Below are positions 37,621 to 48,304 of a stretch of DNA of 64,000 nt, piece after piece. The stretch lies in contig JAGTJL010000018.1 of the NCBI GenBank assembly GCA_020746875.1, forward strand, positions 372,001-436,000. Reading direction: 5' to 3'. The DNA comes from Rhexocercosporidium sp. MPI-PUGE-AT-0058. Lineage: Eukaryota > Ascomycota > Leotiomycetes > Helotiales. Under the pieces are notes generated by a model that was not told the DNA's origin, did no database searches, and was given only the letters and a program-made list of their open reading frames with translations. Position 1 is the stretch's first letter. Every line of letters begins with the position of its first letter. The position numbers were made by a program, and so were the translations under genes.

Positions 37621-39796
37621 TGAACTGCACAGTATCACCAGGAAATTCGCTGCCTTTTATACTATTGGAACCCCTGTACGAGGAGCATCCAGTCTGCCTT
37701 GAGGTATCGGATTGCGCCTTTCTGAACCTTTCTCCTTTCCCCACTTCTCTGTTTCTCGCCCAATGCATGTACAGGCCCAGGTCAGCTGCTGTTCCGCGTC
37801 CGCATGAACGGCCTCGCGCACTTCCATTCTCCTATCGGCAAGTGATGTAGCACGATCGTCATGCCAGTTCAAAGGCGTCTAGCGGGTCAGATGGCCTACC
37901 TTGATTAAGATGCTGCGCCAACGCCATGTGCTTTGCTATGCACTTCATATATGCAGTGAATGAAGTTGGTTGAAGGATCAATGGGGATCAAGGCCCACAG
38001 CTCCTTCTCATTGCATACGTGATCATCGTGGACTGACCCTTGAGTCTGGCGGCGCCTTGGAAGGCATGCCGCGGTATTTGAAAGATATTCTGTCATGCGT
38101 TCCTAGACTTGCAGTGCCGCTAGCCCTGAGACGTCACAGAGAGATGGTCTGCCCAACTCCAAGATCGCTTGGTATTTATTACGTGCCCCCTTTTCCGCAA
38201 ACTCGGCTACCACTTCTTGGTGTCCGCGTCACTACCCTTGACACTGGCACCCAGGGTAGCCGTGGGAGTAGTTCGGCAATTCCTATTGCACTGGGCTTTC
38301 GAGAGCCACATATCTGCCTGACAGGACTTGCAACAAATGCCGTGCTTCCAAAGAGGGTCGCTCGATCAACCATGATCACGTGACCCATCCCCCTTTCAAG
38401 CTCGGCTACTGCTTTTTGGTCCCCTGCTCTTAGAATTGCATGACCTCCGGGGCAAAGGAGCAAATAACTGTTGCTGCTTTGATAACCTATCACTGGAGAG
38501 TCTTAGGGTTGAAGAAAGCAACCGACTGACCCACCTGCCACCGACTCTTGAACCTCCAGCCTTTGATCACTGCTGCCTTTGCACATTCAGACCTGAGAAG
38601 CAAGTGCTGCGCACGTCTTTGCTGAATGCATCTCAACTCTGTGGTTTCTAACTTTCGTGCGAAGATTGATACTGAAATCTTGCATCCATGATGCTGGCAT
38701 TTTTTCAGCGTTGGGGTAGCGTCGGATTCAAGTGATTTCTGCTAATTCGTAGCTAAGGGAGGCCATGGATGCACGCTTCTTTAGCTTTCACTCTTGGAAT
38801 AGACCGCCGAGGCACTACCTCCCTCCGAAGGTAGGGGCCACCTCATTTATGCCCTTGACCCGGCGACAATGACCCATCGATTCCTTCACTTGAGCGGCGA
38901 TTGAGGTGCTGACTCAGGGGCCAAATGCTATGTTCAGGGTCCTTATACTTTGGTACCCTGGACTTCAGAATGGACCTTCTCAATCACGGAATTATTCACT
39001 CGGAGCAGAGACGAAGGAGGATATCGGATGCGCTTCTTTGCATGACATTGAGGAAGTGACGCATATTCTCCGCCCCATTGAATCGATTCGCATGCTCCAG
39101 TCCCTCATTCAGACTCAAGCTTGCCGGCCAGGTTGACTTCTCGTACTTGAACCCAATACAAGGCAGAATTGGCCGACATGCACAATGGTGCAATGCCTAC
39201 GGCCCACTTGATCAACTGTCGGTTACAAAGTGGGTGCCAAAAACAGTAAGGGGGTGTGCTCCTCCTGCAGCTGAGAATAACTTCATTCTTGCAGTAGGCG
39301 GTGCAGATGCCCAGCAGTGACCCGTGAGAGCCACCAGCACTTATCCAGTGCTGTGATTCTTCCAAATGTGCGGCTGCAGACCAAAGTGGGTGGTTTCGAA
39401 AAGGCGTCGCCCTCGAGCTGCATGTCGAAGAGGAGGATCACCGACGGTTGGTTGCGTGGGCGGTATCTTGGATAAAAAGAAAACCTCTCAGTGGAGCGAA
39501 CATGGGAGGTTGTTGTTGCATGCTGCTTCAGTAAACACAGCCCGGTCGTTGAACTTCCTTTCCAACATGCGGATACGAGGGTGCTCGTCATCTGAAGTGT
39601 CTTGGGGGCACGATGAACGCCGATGTATAAGTCCCATCATCTTCCCCTCTTTCTTCTCTCTTTTCATCATCCCTCCTTCATCATCCCTCGTCCGTCGACT
39701 TGATCCCCGCACCCAGTTTCCTTGAGGGCTTCCAACAGAAGCCTGCTCTTCGCCTCTTTCATCTGCTGCAGCTTTCAACACTGAACCGTCGCCGAC
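37621..39796. other. 2.2-kb intergenic region, no supported gene
   Basis: Balanced composition, with short open frames on both strands that overlap one another and show no protein feature. The last 150 bases are CT-rich (TTCTTCTCTC, CATCATCCCTC) and likely form the promoter/leader of the gene at 39797. Any former gene here is too eroded for me to read. Confidence 0.5.
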
Positions 39797-40710
39797 ATGG
39801 GATCAGCAGCTTCTCGCGAGACCGTAATCGATTCCAAGTGGTGGGAGGCGGAGGCTCACCATACGCTAACAACCGCCACCGACCCCCGCAAAGTCGAACA
39901 AATATGCTCGCTCATTCCGGTTCAGGACGACAAAACTCTCTTACGCCCATTAATGGGACGTCCAGATCTCGATACGCTCTTCACACTCCATTGCGGACGT
40001 CGGGAGCTTCCCGGGCACGAGAGCGAAAACCCCTCGAAAGTGACGGACGACATCAAGGCTCAAAAGCTTTGGCGAGTGCTACGGCCCCCATCAGGGTACC
40101 ATGCCCCGTGGGACTGGAATTGGCCACTATCAGGAGATCCTCGCCAAATTGCGGATGACTTCCATGCTGTCGTTTCTCGTGCAATCTTCGGGGTTCCTCT
40201 ATTCGACTTCGTGAAATGCGCGCTTAGATATAACAATCAAGCGCTCTTTAACGATGCTTTACTTGATGCCGCGTGTGACGCTCGCAACAGCCTTCAAAGA
40301 GCAATTCAAGGTCTTCGTCAGACAAAGGACACCTATATTGAAGTCGAGAAGGTCAGTTACAACTATCTATAGGGACCCAGCACTAACTAGGTGAGATATT
40401 GTGGTCACGGTACCACCTGTTAGCTCACTGGATCGTTGCCAGCAGCTTGTACAACACAGCACGTGCCCCATACGATGCCTTGGCCTCGACCCTCGACCCG
40501 ATCAAGAACCTGTTTACAACACGCAACCTAGATTTCGTACTTAAGAGAATTGCGGTTCTCGCAGGATATGGCAATGAAGATGAAGACCAAGCGGGCGGTA
40601 CTTGGAGGAGAGTGTGGTCTGTTATTAAGAGATTCCGCAGAGCGCGGCAACAGACAATGGGAGAGATTGATATTGTTGGAGGGTGTTCACTTGGAGGGTG
40701 CTTGATGTAG
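39797..40710 (+). CDS. Unrecognised protein, N-myristoylation-like start
   Basis: Exon 1 (39797-40351) encodes 185 residues beginning MGSAASRETVIDSKWWEAEA; exon 2, ending at a TAG at 40708-40710, encodes RYHLLAHWIVASSLYNTARA, DPIKNLFTTRNLDFVLKRI and a Gly-rich tail. Donor GTCAGT at 40352; an acceptor ending GAG at 40395 keeps the frame, whereas the better-looking TAG at 40390 would not, so the junction is unsure. Gly2 with Ser6 fits the N-myristoylation pattern MGxxxS, suggesting membrane attachment. No catalytic motif is recognised; a Trp-rich stretch (YHAPWDWNWP, 101-110) stands out. It converges with the BTB gene, about 100 bp between stops. Confidence 0.6.
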
Positions 40711-40809
40711 AGGGCTCCGGCTCGTCGACTGTTTCGCCTTAGCCTCGTCTAACCTTTTCATTAATCCATGGAAACTGTCCGATGAGGAGTAGTCCGTCAC
40801 GGCCTCCTT

Positions 40810-41250
40810 CTACACCGCAACCTTGTTCCGCTTTTTCAACTTCGGTACCGAGTAATCCCCAGTATATGCGAACTGGGTAAACCTCTCGAACGCCCCCTTG
40901 CTCACGTCGGCCCATATTGTACACCCGGCTTGGGATTCTCCCATCTCCCTTTTCATCATGGTATAGAGCGGTTTAGAGAGTTGGGCGATTGCTTCCTCGT
41001 GAACCAGGAACTCTGTTGGGCTGCCATCGACCTCTTTGCCAACGATGAATTTAAAAAGTCGGGAATTGAGGATTCTATGAAGGCACTGTTAGCATTTTCC
41101 TAAAAATTGAAGACGGGACGCACTCTTGAAATGAGGCTGGCCTTCGGAGAAGTTTCTTCTCAACTATCTCACCGTCTGCCGGACGCTTGCGCTTTGTTTT
41201 ATGCCGTGGCACAGTGTGGACTTGAGTCGGATTATTATAAGAGGAGGATT
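40810..41250 (-). CDS. BTB/POZ domain protein (start not resolved)
   Basis: Exon 41124-41250 (KRKRPADGEIVEKKLLRRPA, SFQ) is followed by a 49-bp intron (41075-41123, GTGCGT...TAG, branch-like GCTAACA) and exon 40810-41074 (ILNSRLFKFIVGKEVDG, PTEFLVHEEAIAQLSKPLY, KGAFERFTQFAYTGDY, ending at TAG). The pattern I-L-x-S-R-x-F-x-F-x-V-G, then F-x-V-H, then A-F-x-x-F-x-x-F-x-Y-T-G-D-Y is characteristic of fungal BTB domains, protein-interaction modules often in Cullin-3 adaptors or regulators. No in-frame ATG precedes exon 1, so an upstream exon is missing or lost. The stop comes soon after the domain, shorter than usual. It may be a pseudogene. Confidence 0.65.
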
Positions 41251-41621
41251 CTGCAATGTCTCAATGGTCGGCGCTGGTAGAAACAAGGTAGGGCGCTCAT
41301 CTTCTGTTTGTTCACCAAGGTCGAGGGTCACAGGCCCCAGATCCCACCAGGGCTGAAAGCTTAAGCATGCACGTGATCGGGTTCGAAGTAAATAGCGCTG
41401 ACTGAATCTCACAATTGACGAAGCATCAACAGCCTCACGACCACCGAAGACTTGTCAGCCAACTATGCTGCGTTCTGAATAATATATTCTGTTATCCGCT
41501 GGTGTAAACAACTTCGCCACCTTCAAATGCAGCACAACATCCGATTTTCCAAGACGACCGCAGTGCTTGGTCCCCCCCCCCACAGCGCTGTCAACTGACA
41601 GGAGGTGGAACACTTCGAGTA

Positions 41622-41669
41622 ACGTCGAGCACCCCCATTCCGCCCACCCCCCCATTCCGCCCACCTCGC
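41622..41669 (+). repeat. Left terminal inverted repeat of the Fot1-like element
   Basis: Begins ACGTCGAGCACCCCCATTCC and holds two copies of a CCGCCCACC-type unit. It is the reverse complement of the right end apart from one missing unit. A run of ten C at 41572-41581 lies just outside the element. Confidence 0.9.
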
Positions 41670-42119
41670 TTAACTCACCGCCATATCTACCCACCAACTT
41701 AAATAATTAATTACTCCTTAATTCTTTAATCAATTCTTTTTAAATTTAGAATGCGACTTGTCCTCATCATAAAGCCTTAATATACCGAGTACGATATTAT
41801 GTGTGCGCTTGTAGAAATCGCAAATGACAAGTCTTTACGAAAGGCATCGCTTAAGTAGAGTATTCCAAGGTCTACACTTCGTGGCCGCAACATAACGACT
41901 TTGTCACACCGAGAAAGTACTAGTCACTTACAAAGGCTACCTACGGTAGTAGAGAGTCGATTGACTAATTGAATTCTGACTCAAGAGTCTTTCGGTTGTA
42001 GAGTTACGCATGCATAGATTAAGGTTTTTAAAGAGAGGCTTCTAGCACTTTAAGGAGACTATTTACCACTCGAAAGACACTAGATTTACAAGTTTTTAAC
42101 ACGGAATCTTATTTTAAAG

Positions 42120-43225
42120 ACAAAGAGGCAAATATACGTTAATTTTATACGTATTAACGGCGCTTATTCCGAAGTTATTAAGCTTTAGTTCTAAAAATTA
42201 GAAATTCCGGCTATTAAGACCATCCCAGCTAGTTAACGATGGAATATAGACGAGACCGGTATTATAAAAGGCTACGGTTTAAATGGATTTGTTATAAGGC
42301 ACGCTAAAAAGCGCAAGATTTAAAGAAAACAATTAGGCTCACGTACTTAAACGTCAATCATTAAGTATATCTTTATAACAGGGGTTTTTATATAACTTTT
42401 AATAATATACAAGGGAAAATCGGTGTAATAATAATAGTTTTCGTCTTAATTAAATGTATTCGACAATTGGCACTTTATTATAATTAATAATAAGTGAACG
42501 ACTGACGAAACCGCTCTTAAATGGCTAAAGAAGGTATTTATTTCTCAAACGCAACCACGTAATCGTTCAATAAGACTCCTCATCTTAGACGGCCACGGGA
42601 GCCATGAGACGACGGAATTCCTTTAGAAGTGCCTTAAATATAATATCTTTTTATTATATTTACTTATATATACGTCACACGTCTTATAACCCTTAGATTT
42701 AATAATTTTTTTTACTTTAAAACGTGCTTACCGAAAGGAACTGCATAAATTAAGTTCTTTAATCGATTACATACTAATTAACAAGCGCAATTTCCTTATT
42801 TACTATTAGAAAGCACGTCAAAAAACTATCACTCCTTTTAATATTAAATCTAAGTAGAGAACTAGTGAATTATAGCCGGTATCTATAGCTAAACCCTTAA
42901 TAAGCCCATTATTATTAGAAAATAATAATAAATCGACAGAACCGGCTCTTTAAGAGTCTTAAAGAGTAATAATACTTTCTCCAAAGCCTTCTAGCACTTC
43001 CATTTAGTTACAGACTCCTAAAGCTGAAAAAGACTTTTATATATAAATCCGTACGTTAGTAAGCGGATTATATAATTAACTTTTAACGCAACGTTTATTC
43101 TTTAAGAAAATTATAAAAGGAATTAATAAAAAGGATTACGAATTAAGGAAAGTAAATATAAAAATCAAAGAGTTAGAAGAAAGGTTAAAGCAATTAAAGC
43201 TAAGGAAAAAAAGGAAAATATAAAC
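42120..43225 (+). pseudogene. Fot1/pogo (DDE_1) transposase, inactivated
   Basis: In one frame: NIDETGIIKGYGLNGF (first catalytic Asp), LLILDGHGSHETTEF (second Asp), then YTSHVL-PLDL and FTLKRAYRKELHKLSSL, KRNFLIYY-KARQKTIT, and a C-terminal Lys/Glu-rich coiled coil KIKELEERLKQLKLRKKRK. These are standard landmarks of fungal pogo-type DDE transposases. Stops at former Trp/Gln codons occur throughout. The N-terminal CENP-B-like DNA-binding region (about 41750-42120) is too mutated to read. Confidence 0.85.
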
Positions 43226-43405
43226 TAGTCTAAATTCCAAGTTTACGATAACACGTGCTATTTAAGAGGCTTAAATTGTAGCTAGAGATCGTCAAATTAT
43301 ATCCGTAAAATTAGAAACAGCAGGCGATTTTAATTCTATAATTTCTTATATAGAAGTTGACGTAGCGTAAAGTTATTAAGTATTAAATAAAAAGTGCTAA
43401 ATTAC

Positions 43406-43470
43406 GCGAGGTAGGCGGAATGGGGGGGTGGGCGGAATGGGGGGGTGGGCGGAATGGGGGTGCTCGACGT
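43406..43470 (-). repeat. Right terminal inverted repeat of the Fot1-like element
   Basis: Three tandem GGCGGAATGGGGG units followed by TGCTCGACGT. Long G runs make it a potential quadruplex-forming tract. The left end has only two units. Confidence 0.9.
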
Positions 43471-43472
43471 TA

Positions 43473-44430
43473 TGTTAAGGTAAGTTAGATTCTAGCCGTG
43501 TAGCCGCAGATCCAGCCATTGCAGACCAGCTAGGAGAAGTAGGAAATAATAGTCACGTGATCTCATAATTCTGGGAACACCTATGCTTCCGGGAGTGGCA
43601 AGGATCCTGGGAGGAAGGCTCCCAGGAGCCTGGTGGATTCCAAGAGTAAATGTCCTGGAAGTCTATAGGCTCATGGGAACGTGGTGACTCCCAGGAAGAA
43701 AGACCCCGGGAGTAATCTGGCTCCCGGGATAGCTTCTTGCTGGGTCGCATCACAGAAGCCCAAATTAATCACGCTTTACATCTAAACACACGGAGCTCGC
43801 TATGAAGAGTTTGACAGATTTCTTATGTCTTACAGATGCCCTTAGCTATGTGCCCGGATCCTCTCAAAACAGCAACTTATTTCGACCCCCTTCCCCCAAA
43901 AGAGTTCCATCCCTGCGTGCCGAAAAAGCTTTCTTGTTCAGGGGTCTTAAATCTTCACCACATAAATATATAAAGCTATAATCTGTTTGCTATTGTTCTT
44001 TAGCTATTTCTCTATAAGTGCTCGACTTGTAATCAGAAAAATATACAATTTGGCTCTACTATCGATCGTCCTATTAAGAGCGTCAAAAGCTGCTATAGCT
44101 ATTACCCGTTGCTCTATTATAACTATCAACTTAACCTAGTCTTCTATCATGTGAGGGAAAGCTCTTTTAGACGAGTAGGGCTGAGTTTCGCTGGTTCGTG
44201 CCACCAAGAATACTTGTCATCTGATGTCATTATCAATTTGTCTATCTAGGTATTTATCTAGTCTAGACAAAATTTTCAATTAGATCTACTAAACCGAGGA
44301 TCTTATACGACTTGCTAAGTTCTATGTCCATCACGTTTGTATACTTAACAAAAGGGACACAGTGCCACTGCCAATTTGTACCCGGACATGCAAAAAAGGA
44401 AGGAAGAAAAAGGAAGACAGATAAACTCAA
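43473..44430. other. Intergenic region without a supported gene
   Basis: The stretch 43580-43740 carries imperfect CCCRGGAG/CTCCCGGG repeats that create a chance minus-strand open frame rich in Ser/Pro. The rest is unremarkable. The plus-strand open frame at 44312-44551 overlaps the 3' end of the DUF3435 pseudogene antisense and is a shadow. Confidence 0.5.
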
Positions 44431-44439
44431 GCCATATGG

Positions 44440-46330
44440 CCATACGCTCTTAATACAGTCCCGTGGATGCTCTCCGCGTGATTTAGTAAATGCTCCTTGT
44501 GCTATAGCCCTATTAAACAGACCTTATATTAAAGCCGATCTCCTTCTTTAATATAAGCTAAATGCTTTCGCTTAAAGTACTTCGTTAAGTCTCTTAGATT
44601 AACAAACTTAAAAGTACGCTTTTAAAATAATAAGTTCTATTCCTTTAAATAGAGAAAGCAAGTAATAGTTCGCTTCTTTATAAATATTAATAATATAGCG
44701 TCACTTAACGCTTGCTTCTTAGCTTCAGCGGCTGCTAATTGCGGATTAGCCTTCTTCGACGGTATTAAACTCGCCCGTCGCGTCGACGACTTCTTGCGTA
44801 GTTAAGCAGCGGCTCCTTTCTTTTAAAAGTGGCAGTAAGCAGCGACTGCATCGATAGCCGTATTACGGCGGCAGAACTCTTCTTTAATAATCGTTTTCGA
44901 GAACGTTATTACTATTTTTACTAAGCGCTTTTAAAGTAAGGGCATCTTATTATTCTAGTCTAAAGTAGTTTTTACGTCATAGTTAAGCTTAAGCCTAGAG
45001 AGCTGCCGCTCGATCTCGTCGACTAAGTATTCTAAATCCTAACGGACTTAAACGTGCTTAAAGAGCGCGACTCTTAATCGCTACTTAATATTAAAGATCG
45101 CGCGGCTAATAATTCGATAACCGGGCTATTATATCGTTATATCCTAGAAACGGCGCTTTTACGTCTCTCGCTTATAACGAGGCGGCGAATAACAGGATCT
45201 TAATTAACGGATAAAGATTCCTCGGGCGTGAGTTCTTACGGCCGGTCAGAATCAATCTAGCGAGTTATCCGATAGGCCGCCCGCATTAGGTCGCGCTGAA
45301 GTTTATAGCCGGAGACGATAGCTCGCGTGTCAGCGGTAACCGTCTGCTAAAGGTAATATTTAATAAAAGTATTAATTTTAGCGTATTATATTATTATATT
45401 TTAAAGCGCGTCGCTTAGGTCCTTTATTAATCGACGAATAATATATTATATTATAAATAAAGGCGGGGTTACGAGTAAGAGGCCGTATAATACGCACCGC
45501 TCTAGTTGAAGGCGTTACTAACGCCGTATTAGAGGTAATCCGGACGTGTTATCTGCGGGAATTTAATAAGTACGCCGAGCCGCTTTATTTTTTTTAAAAG
45601 AGTCGTATCCGACAGTAATTAATTTAGCGAAATCTCTTAATTATACGGCGTTTTAATAGACTTATAAATAACGGAGATATTAGCTATTTTTAGCTTTAAA
45701 TATAAAGGCAGCTATTATAGCCGGGTGGAATATTTAGCTCGCTAATTCTCTCGGCCGATATAAAACTCGGGGCCAAAAACGTATTATCGGCAAAAATAAG
45801 GCTTAAGAAGGCGACGTGCAAATTAAAGATTAAGGACAGATTAAAAATGATCTCAGGAAATATAAAGATATTTTTAACTTTTATATAAGTCGTATGTTTC
45901 GATTAAAATAAGAGGGGAAAAGGAAGGGAAGGACGGGAAAAGGCTTAAGGTCAGACTTACGTATCTTTTATATTAAAATACTTCTTTATAGACTCGCGCG
46001 TGGACTTAATTAGGATTTAATAAGGCCCGCTATTAAAGTCCCGGAGTGAGTTTGCCGTTATATCGTTATAGCGGAGCTTTAAGAGTATCAAAAGTCGGTT
46101 TACGGAAAAGATAGCTAGCTAATAAAAGAAGCTAATTTAAATCCGCTACCGGCCATATATATACTTTTACTTCGTTATAATTAAGTTAATCTATAAGACG
46201 CCTGCGAGATCCTCGATATATATCGCGACGTTATCGCGCCTTTTCGTTAATAGGCAATACTTTTTTATTAGCTTCTAAAAGACTTGCGAGGAATATTTTA
46301 TTAGCTCTTATTTACAATAATTCGGACTAG
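44440..46330 (-). pseudogene. DUF3435/FluG-domain tyrosine-recombinase-like protein, degraded
   Basis: Broken minus-strand frames read, N to C: AIYIEDLAGVL; LAIFSVNRLLILLKLRYNDI; ILIKSTRESIKKYFNIKDT; IFPEIIFNLSLIFNLHVAF; FADNTFLAPSFISAERISEL; NIPPGYNS; IVSGYKLQRDLMRAAYRI; ELTPEESLSVN; YLVDEIERQLSRLKLNYDVK; KTIIKEEFCRRNTAIDAVAA; and a C-terminal finger-like end DLTKYFKRKHLAYIKEGDRL, CLIGL-HKEHLLNHAESIHG (Cys2His2, first Cys now Tyr). This succession matches the fungal DUF3435 (PF11917) family as I know it, which includes captain recombinases of Starship giant transposons; members with a C2H2 tail are also called FluG-domain proteins. A possible intron lies near 45870-45970. Stops at Gln/Trp/Arg positions make it inactive. 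The catalytic R-H-R-Y residues cannot be assigned. Confidence 0.65.
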
Positions 46331-46435
46331 ATTGAAAAGAAGAGATTTGGTATGAATGATGATTCCATTACTTCGGGGGAAACTAGGTCTATATAACTAC
46401 TTTTAGGCGCCAAGCTATTTAGCTCTCGCATCGGC

Positions 46436-46510
46436 TATTTGCTCTCGCATCGGTTATTAGCTTTATATTGAAACTAGCTTTGTATCAAGACTAGCTTTAT
46501 ATTACTAGAG
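46436..46510. repeat. CTAGCTTTATAT repeat module, copy 1
   Basis: Contains TGCTCTCGCATCGGTTATTA, then repeated AACTAGCTTTRTATCA units. The same module, slightly expanded, is at 55755-55860. Probably part of a dispersed non-coding repeat. Confidence 0.6.
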
Positions 46511-46627
46511 CTTCCGAGGTTTAAAACACGGAAGCTTAAGGCTTGATGAAGCCACTGTTTTAGCCCTGAATAACCCTTTACCGGAAGCTTAAAGCTTCCG
46601 AGGTTCAAAGCACGGAAGCCGAGGCTT
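46510..46627. repeat. Two direct copies of a GCTTCCGAGG...CGGAAGC hairpin
   Basis: Copies at 46510-46544 and 46594-46627. Each has arms GCTTCCG and CGGAAGC around a short loop. Differences between copies are mainly C/T and G/A. Confidence 0.65.
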
Positions 46628-46799
46628 TATGCGAAGCCAGAGCTTTATGCAAAGGTAGTTAAGTTATGGAAAGGTATGCTTAATATAATCTTATATTATT
46701 AAGTGAGTTTAGCCGAGGCTTAATATAGTCTTATATAGATTAAGCGGGCAAACAGGAAATACTATTTATTCAATATATATAACGGTTCATCTTCCCTTC

Positions 46800-48285
46800 T
46801 ATTACGGCTAGCCAAAGGTTGATACGGTGTAAGAGATAGCTTTATATTTGGACTTAAAGCTACGCTTTAAATTAAGAAGAAAAGACAAGGAGAAAAGGAG
46901 AGCTTTTTATAAAAAGGAGCTCTAGTATAAATATATAACGGGTTTCCTTAGCCTTTCCCGATTAGGCTTAGCGCTATAGTTGCCATGCTAAGGCAATGCT
47001 ACGAGCGATGCCGAGCTCGCTCAGTTAGAATACAAGGCTTAGGGAATTGTAATATTATCTCTCCCTCCCGAAAAACTGCGTCTTCGCAATTATAATTATA
47101 ACGGTATCGTCTTTTAAGTCGTTATAATCGTCGATATTAGTATTATATATCTCTAACTATTAAGGTAATGCCCTTAAAGGTCCTTTAGCCGCTTTATTAT
47201 TAAAATAAAAGTTCTTAATTATATAAGGTGTAATTAGAATATTCGAGCACGGATATTATTATAAGTCTTCGTCGGCGCTTAGCCACTTAATACGGTAAAA
47301 TAGTTTATTCTTTATGACTTTAAAGCTAAGAATACCTTTAATTTCTTACTTATTTTGCTTAAGTAAGAGTTAAATAAGTGCCGGCGTAGCTCTAACTTAT
47401 CTAGGCAAAGGGTCGTTGACGTACTTACGGAGCGAGTAAGAGTGGAAACCGGGATGTATTTGTTAATCCTTTAGGAGCTTAACTCTTTAACTTTTTCCTT
47501 CCTTAACAAGTACCTTAATTAAGCTATACTACTTGTTAAAGAGCTTCTTTAAAGGTCGGTCGATATTCTAGTTCCGAGTGTCGACTAGTATTAAGTCGCC
47601 AACGTCTTAATCGACGGCGCGTCAACTACGATTAGCTAGACGTTTTATTTTCTCTTATTAAGCCTTTAGCGACAATTATGTAACCTTTATAACCTCCTTC
47701 ATACGTAAGGCGACCTGTAAAGCCTTTTTACGGTTAAGCTTTTTTATTACCGTAATAAGTAGTTTTAGGTTTATTAAGTCTTAGGAAGTCCTTAGCTTTA
47801 CGTCGTTAAATAGCTAAAAAGGCGTGAGGTTGTTAAGAGACTCGTAAGGCAAGGTAAGCTGCGCGATATTTATAATAAGTAAGAAGTTATTTTAATTATT
47901 TTAGTAATAATAGCAAAAAGGGCGGAGCCGTTGCTTAATATATTAGTTAATTACCTCAGTCTGGCCGTCGATATTAGAATTATATGCCGTCGTTAGCTTT
48001 ACTTTAGTGTCGAGTATACGGTAGTATTCTTTTTAAAAGGAGGAAACGAATTGCAGACCTTAGTTTAAAACGATAAACTCCGGCATGCCGAAATAGCGAG
48101 TTTAATAAACGAGGAAAAAAGTAACTATTCTCTTAGTTATAATTATGTCGTAATAAGGTATTAAGACCGGTTTTTTAAATAGGCGGTTTATAATAATTAT
48201 AATAAAGTTATAACTACTCTTATTTAATAATAACTTCGTAAAATCCATCGTAAAGTATTAATACGGCCGAGCGAAAATAAGTAAA
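46800..48285 (-). mobile_element. Truncated relative of the gypsy element (3' LTR plus Pol end)
   Basis: A 255-bp LTR (46800-47054) like those at 8809 and 29050, followed by internal sequence homologous to 9064-9269 joined to 16944-17960, i.e. uninterrupted by the copia element. This confirms the nesting at 9.3-16.9 kb. It stops abruptly at 48285 beside a Fot1-type transposon end. Less AT-rich than the main copy, but its integrase/chromodomain-side frame also has stops. Confidence 0.85.
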
Positions 48286-48300
48286 GGGTGCTCGACGTTA
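48286..48300 (-). repeat. Fot1-type inverted-repeat end (scar)
   Basis: GGGTGCTCGACGT followed by TA, identical to the right end of the element at 41622-43470 (43458-43472). Only one end is present here, abutting the truncated gypsy relic. Confidence 0.7.
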
Positions 48301-48304
48301 CCGG

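Larger units (their letters stand above)
41622..43470 (+). mobile_element. Fot1/pogo-type DNA transposon, complete ends
   Basis: 1849 bp, bounded by terminal inverted repeats starting ACGTCGAGCACCC at each end and flanked by TA at 41620-41621 and 43471-43472. Size, TA target and transposase type fit fungal Fot1/Pot2 elements. The inverted repeats contain G/C-rich tandem units (two on the left, three on the right). The internal part is AT-rich and stop-riddled (RIP-like), so it is inactive. A matching end is left at 48286-48300. Confidence 0.92.

Noticed and set aside
31034..41250. Secondary-metabolite gene cluster
   Set aside because: A P450 and a (dead) Zn2Cys6 factor are present, but no polyketide synthase, peptide synthetase, terpene cyclase or transporter is visible.
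41455..41697. 80-codon minus-strand open frame rich in Gly/Trp
   Set aside because: Produced by the G/C-rich tandem units of the transposon inverted repeat.
43553..43753. Ser/Pro-rich minus-strand open frame
   Set aside because: Arises from imperfect CCCRGGAG repeats; no start context or homologous pattern.
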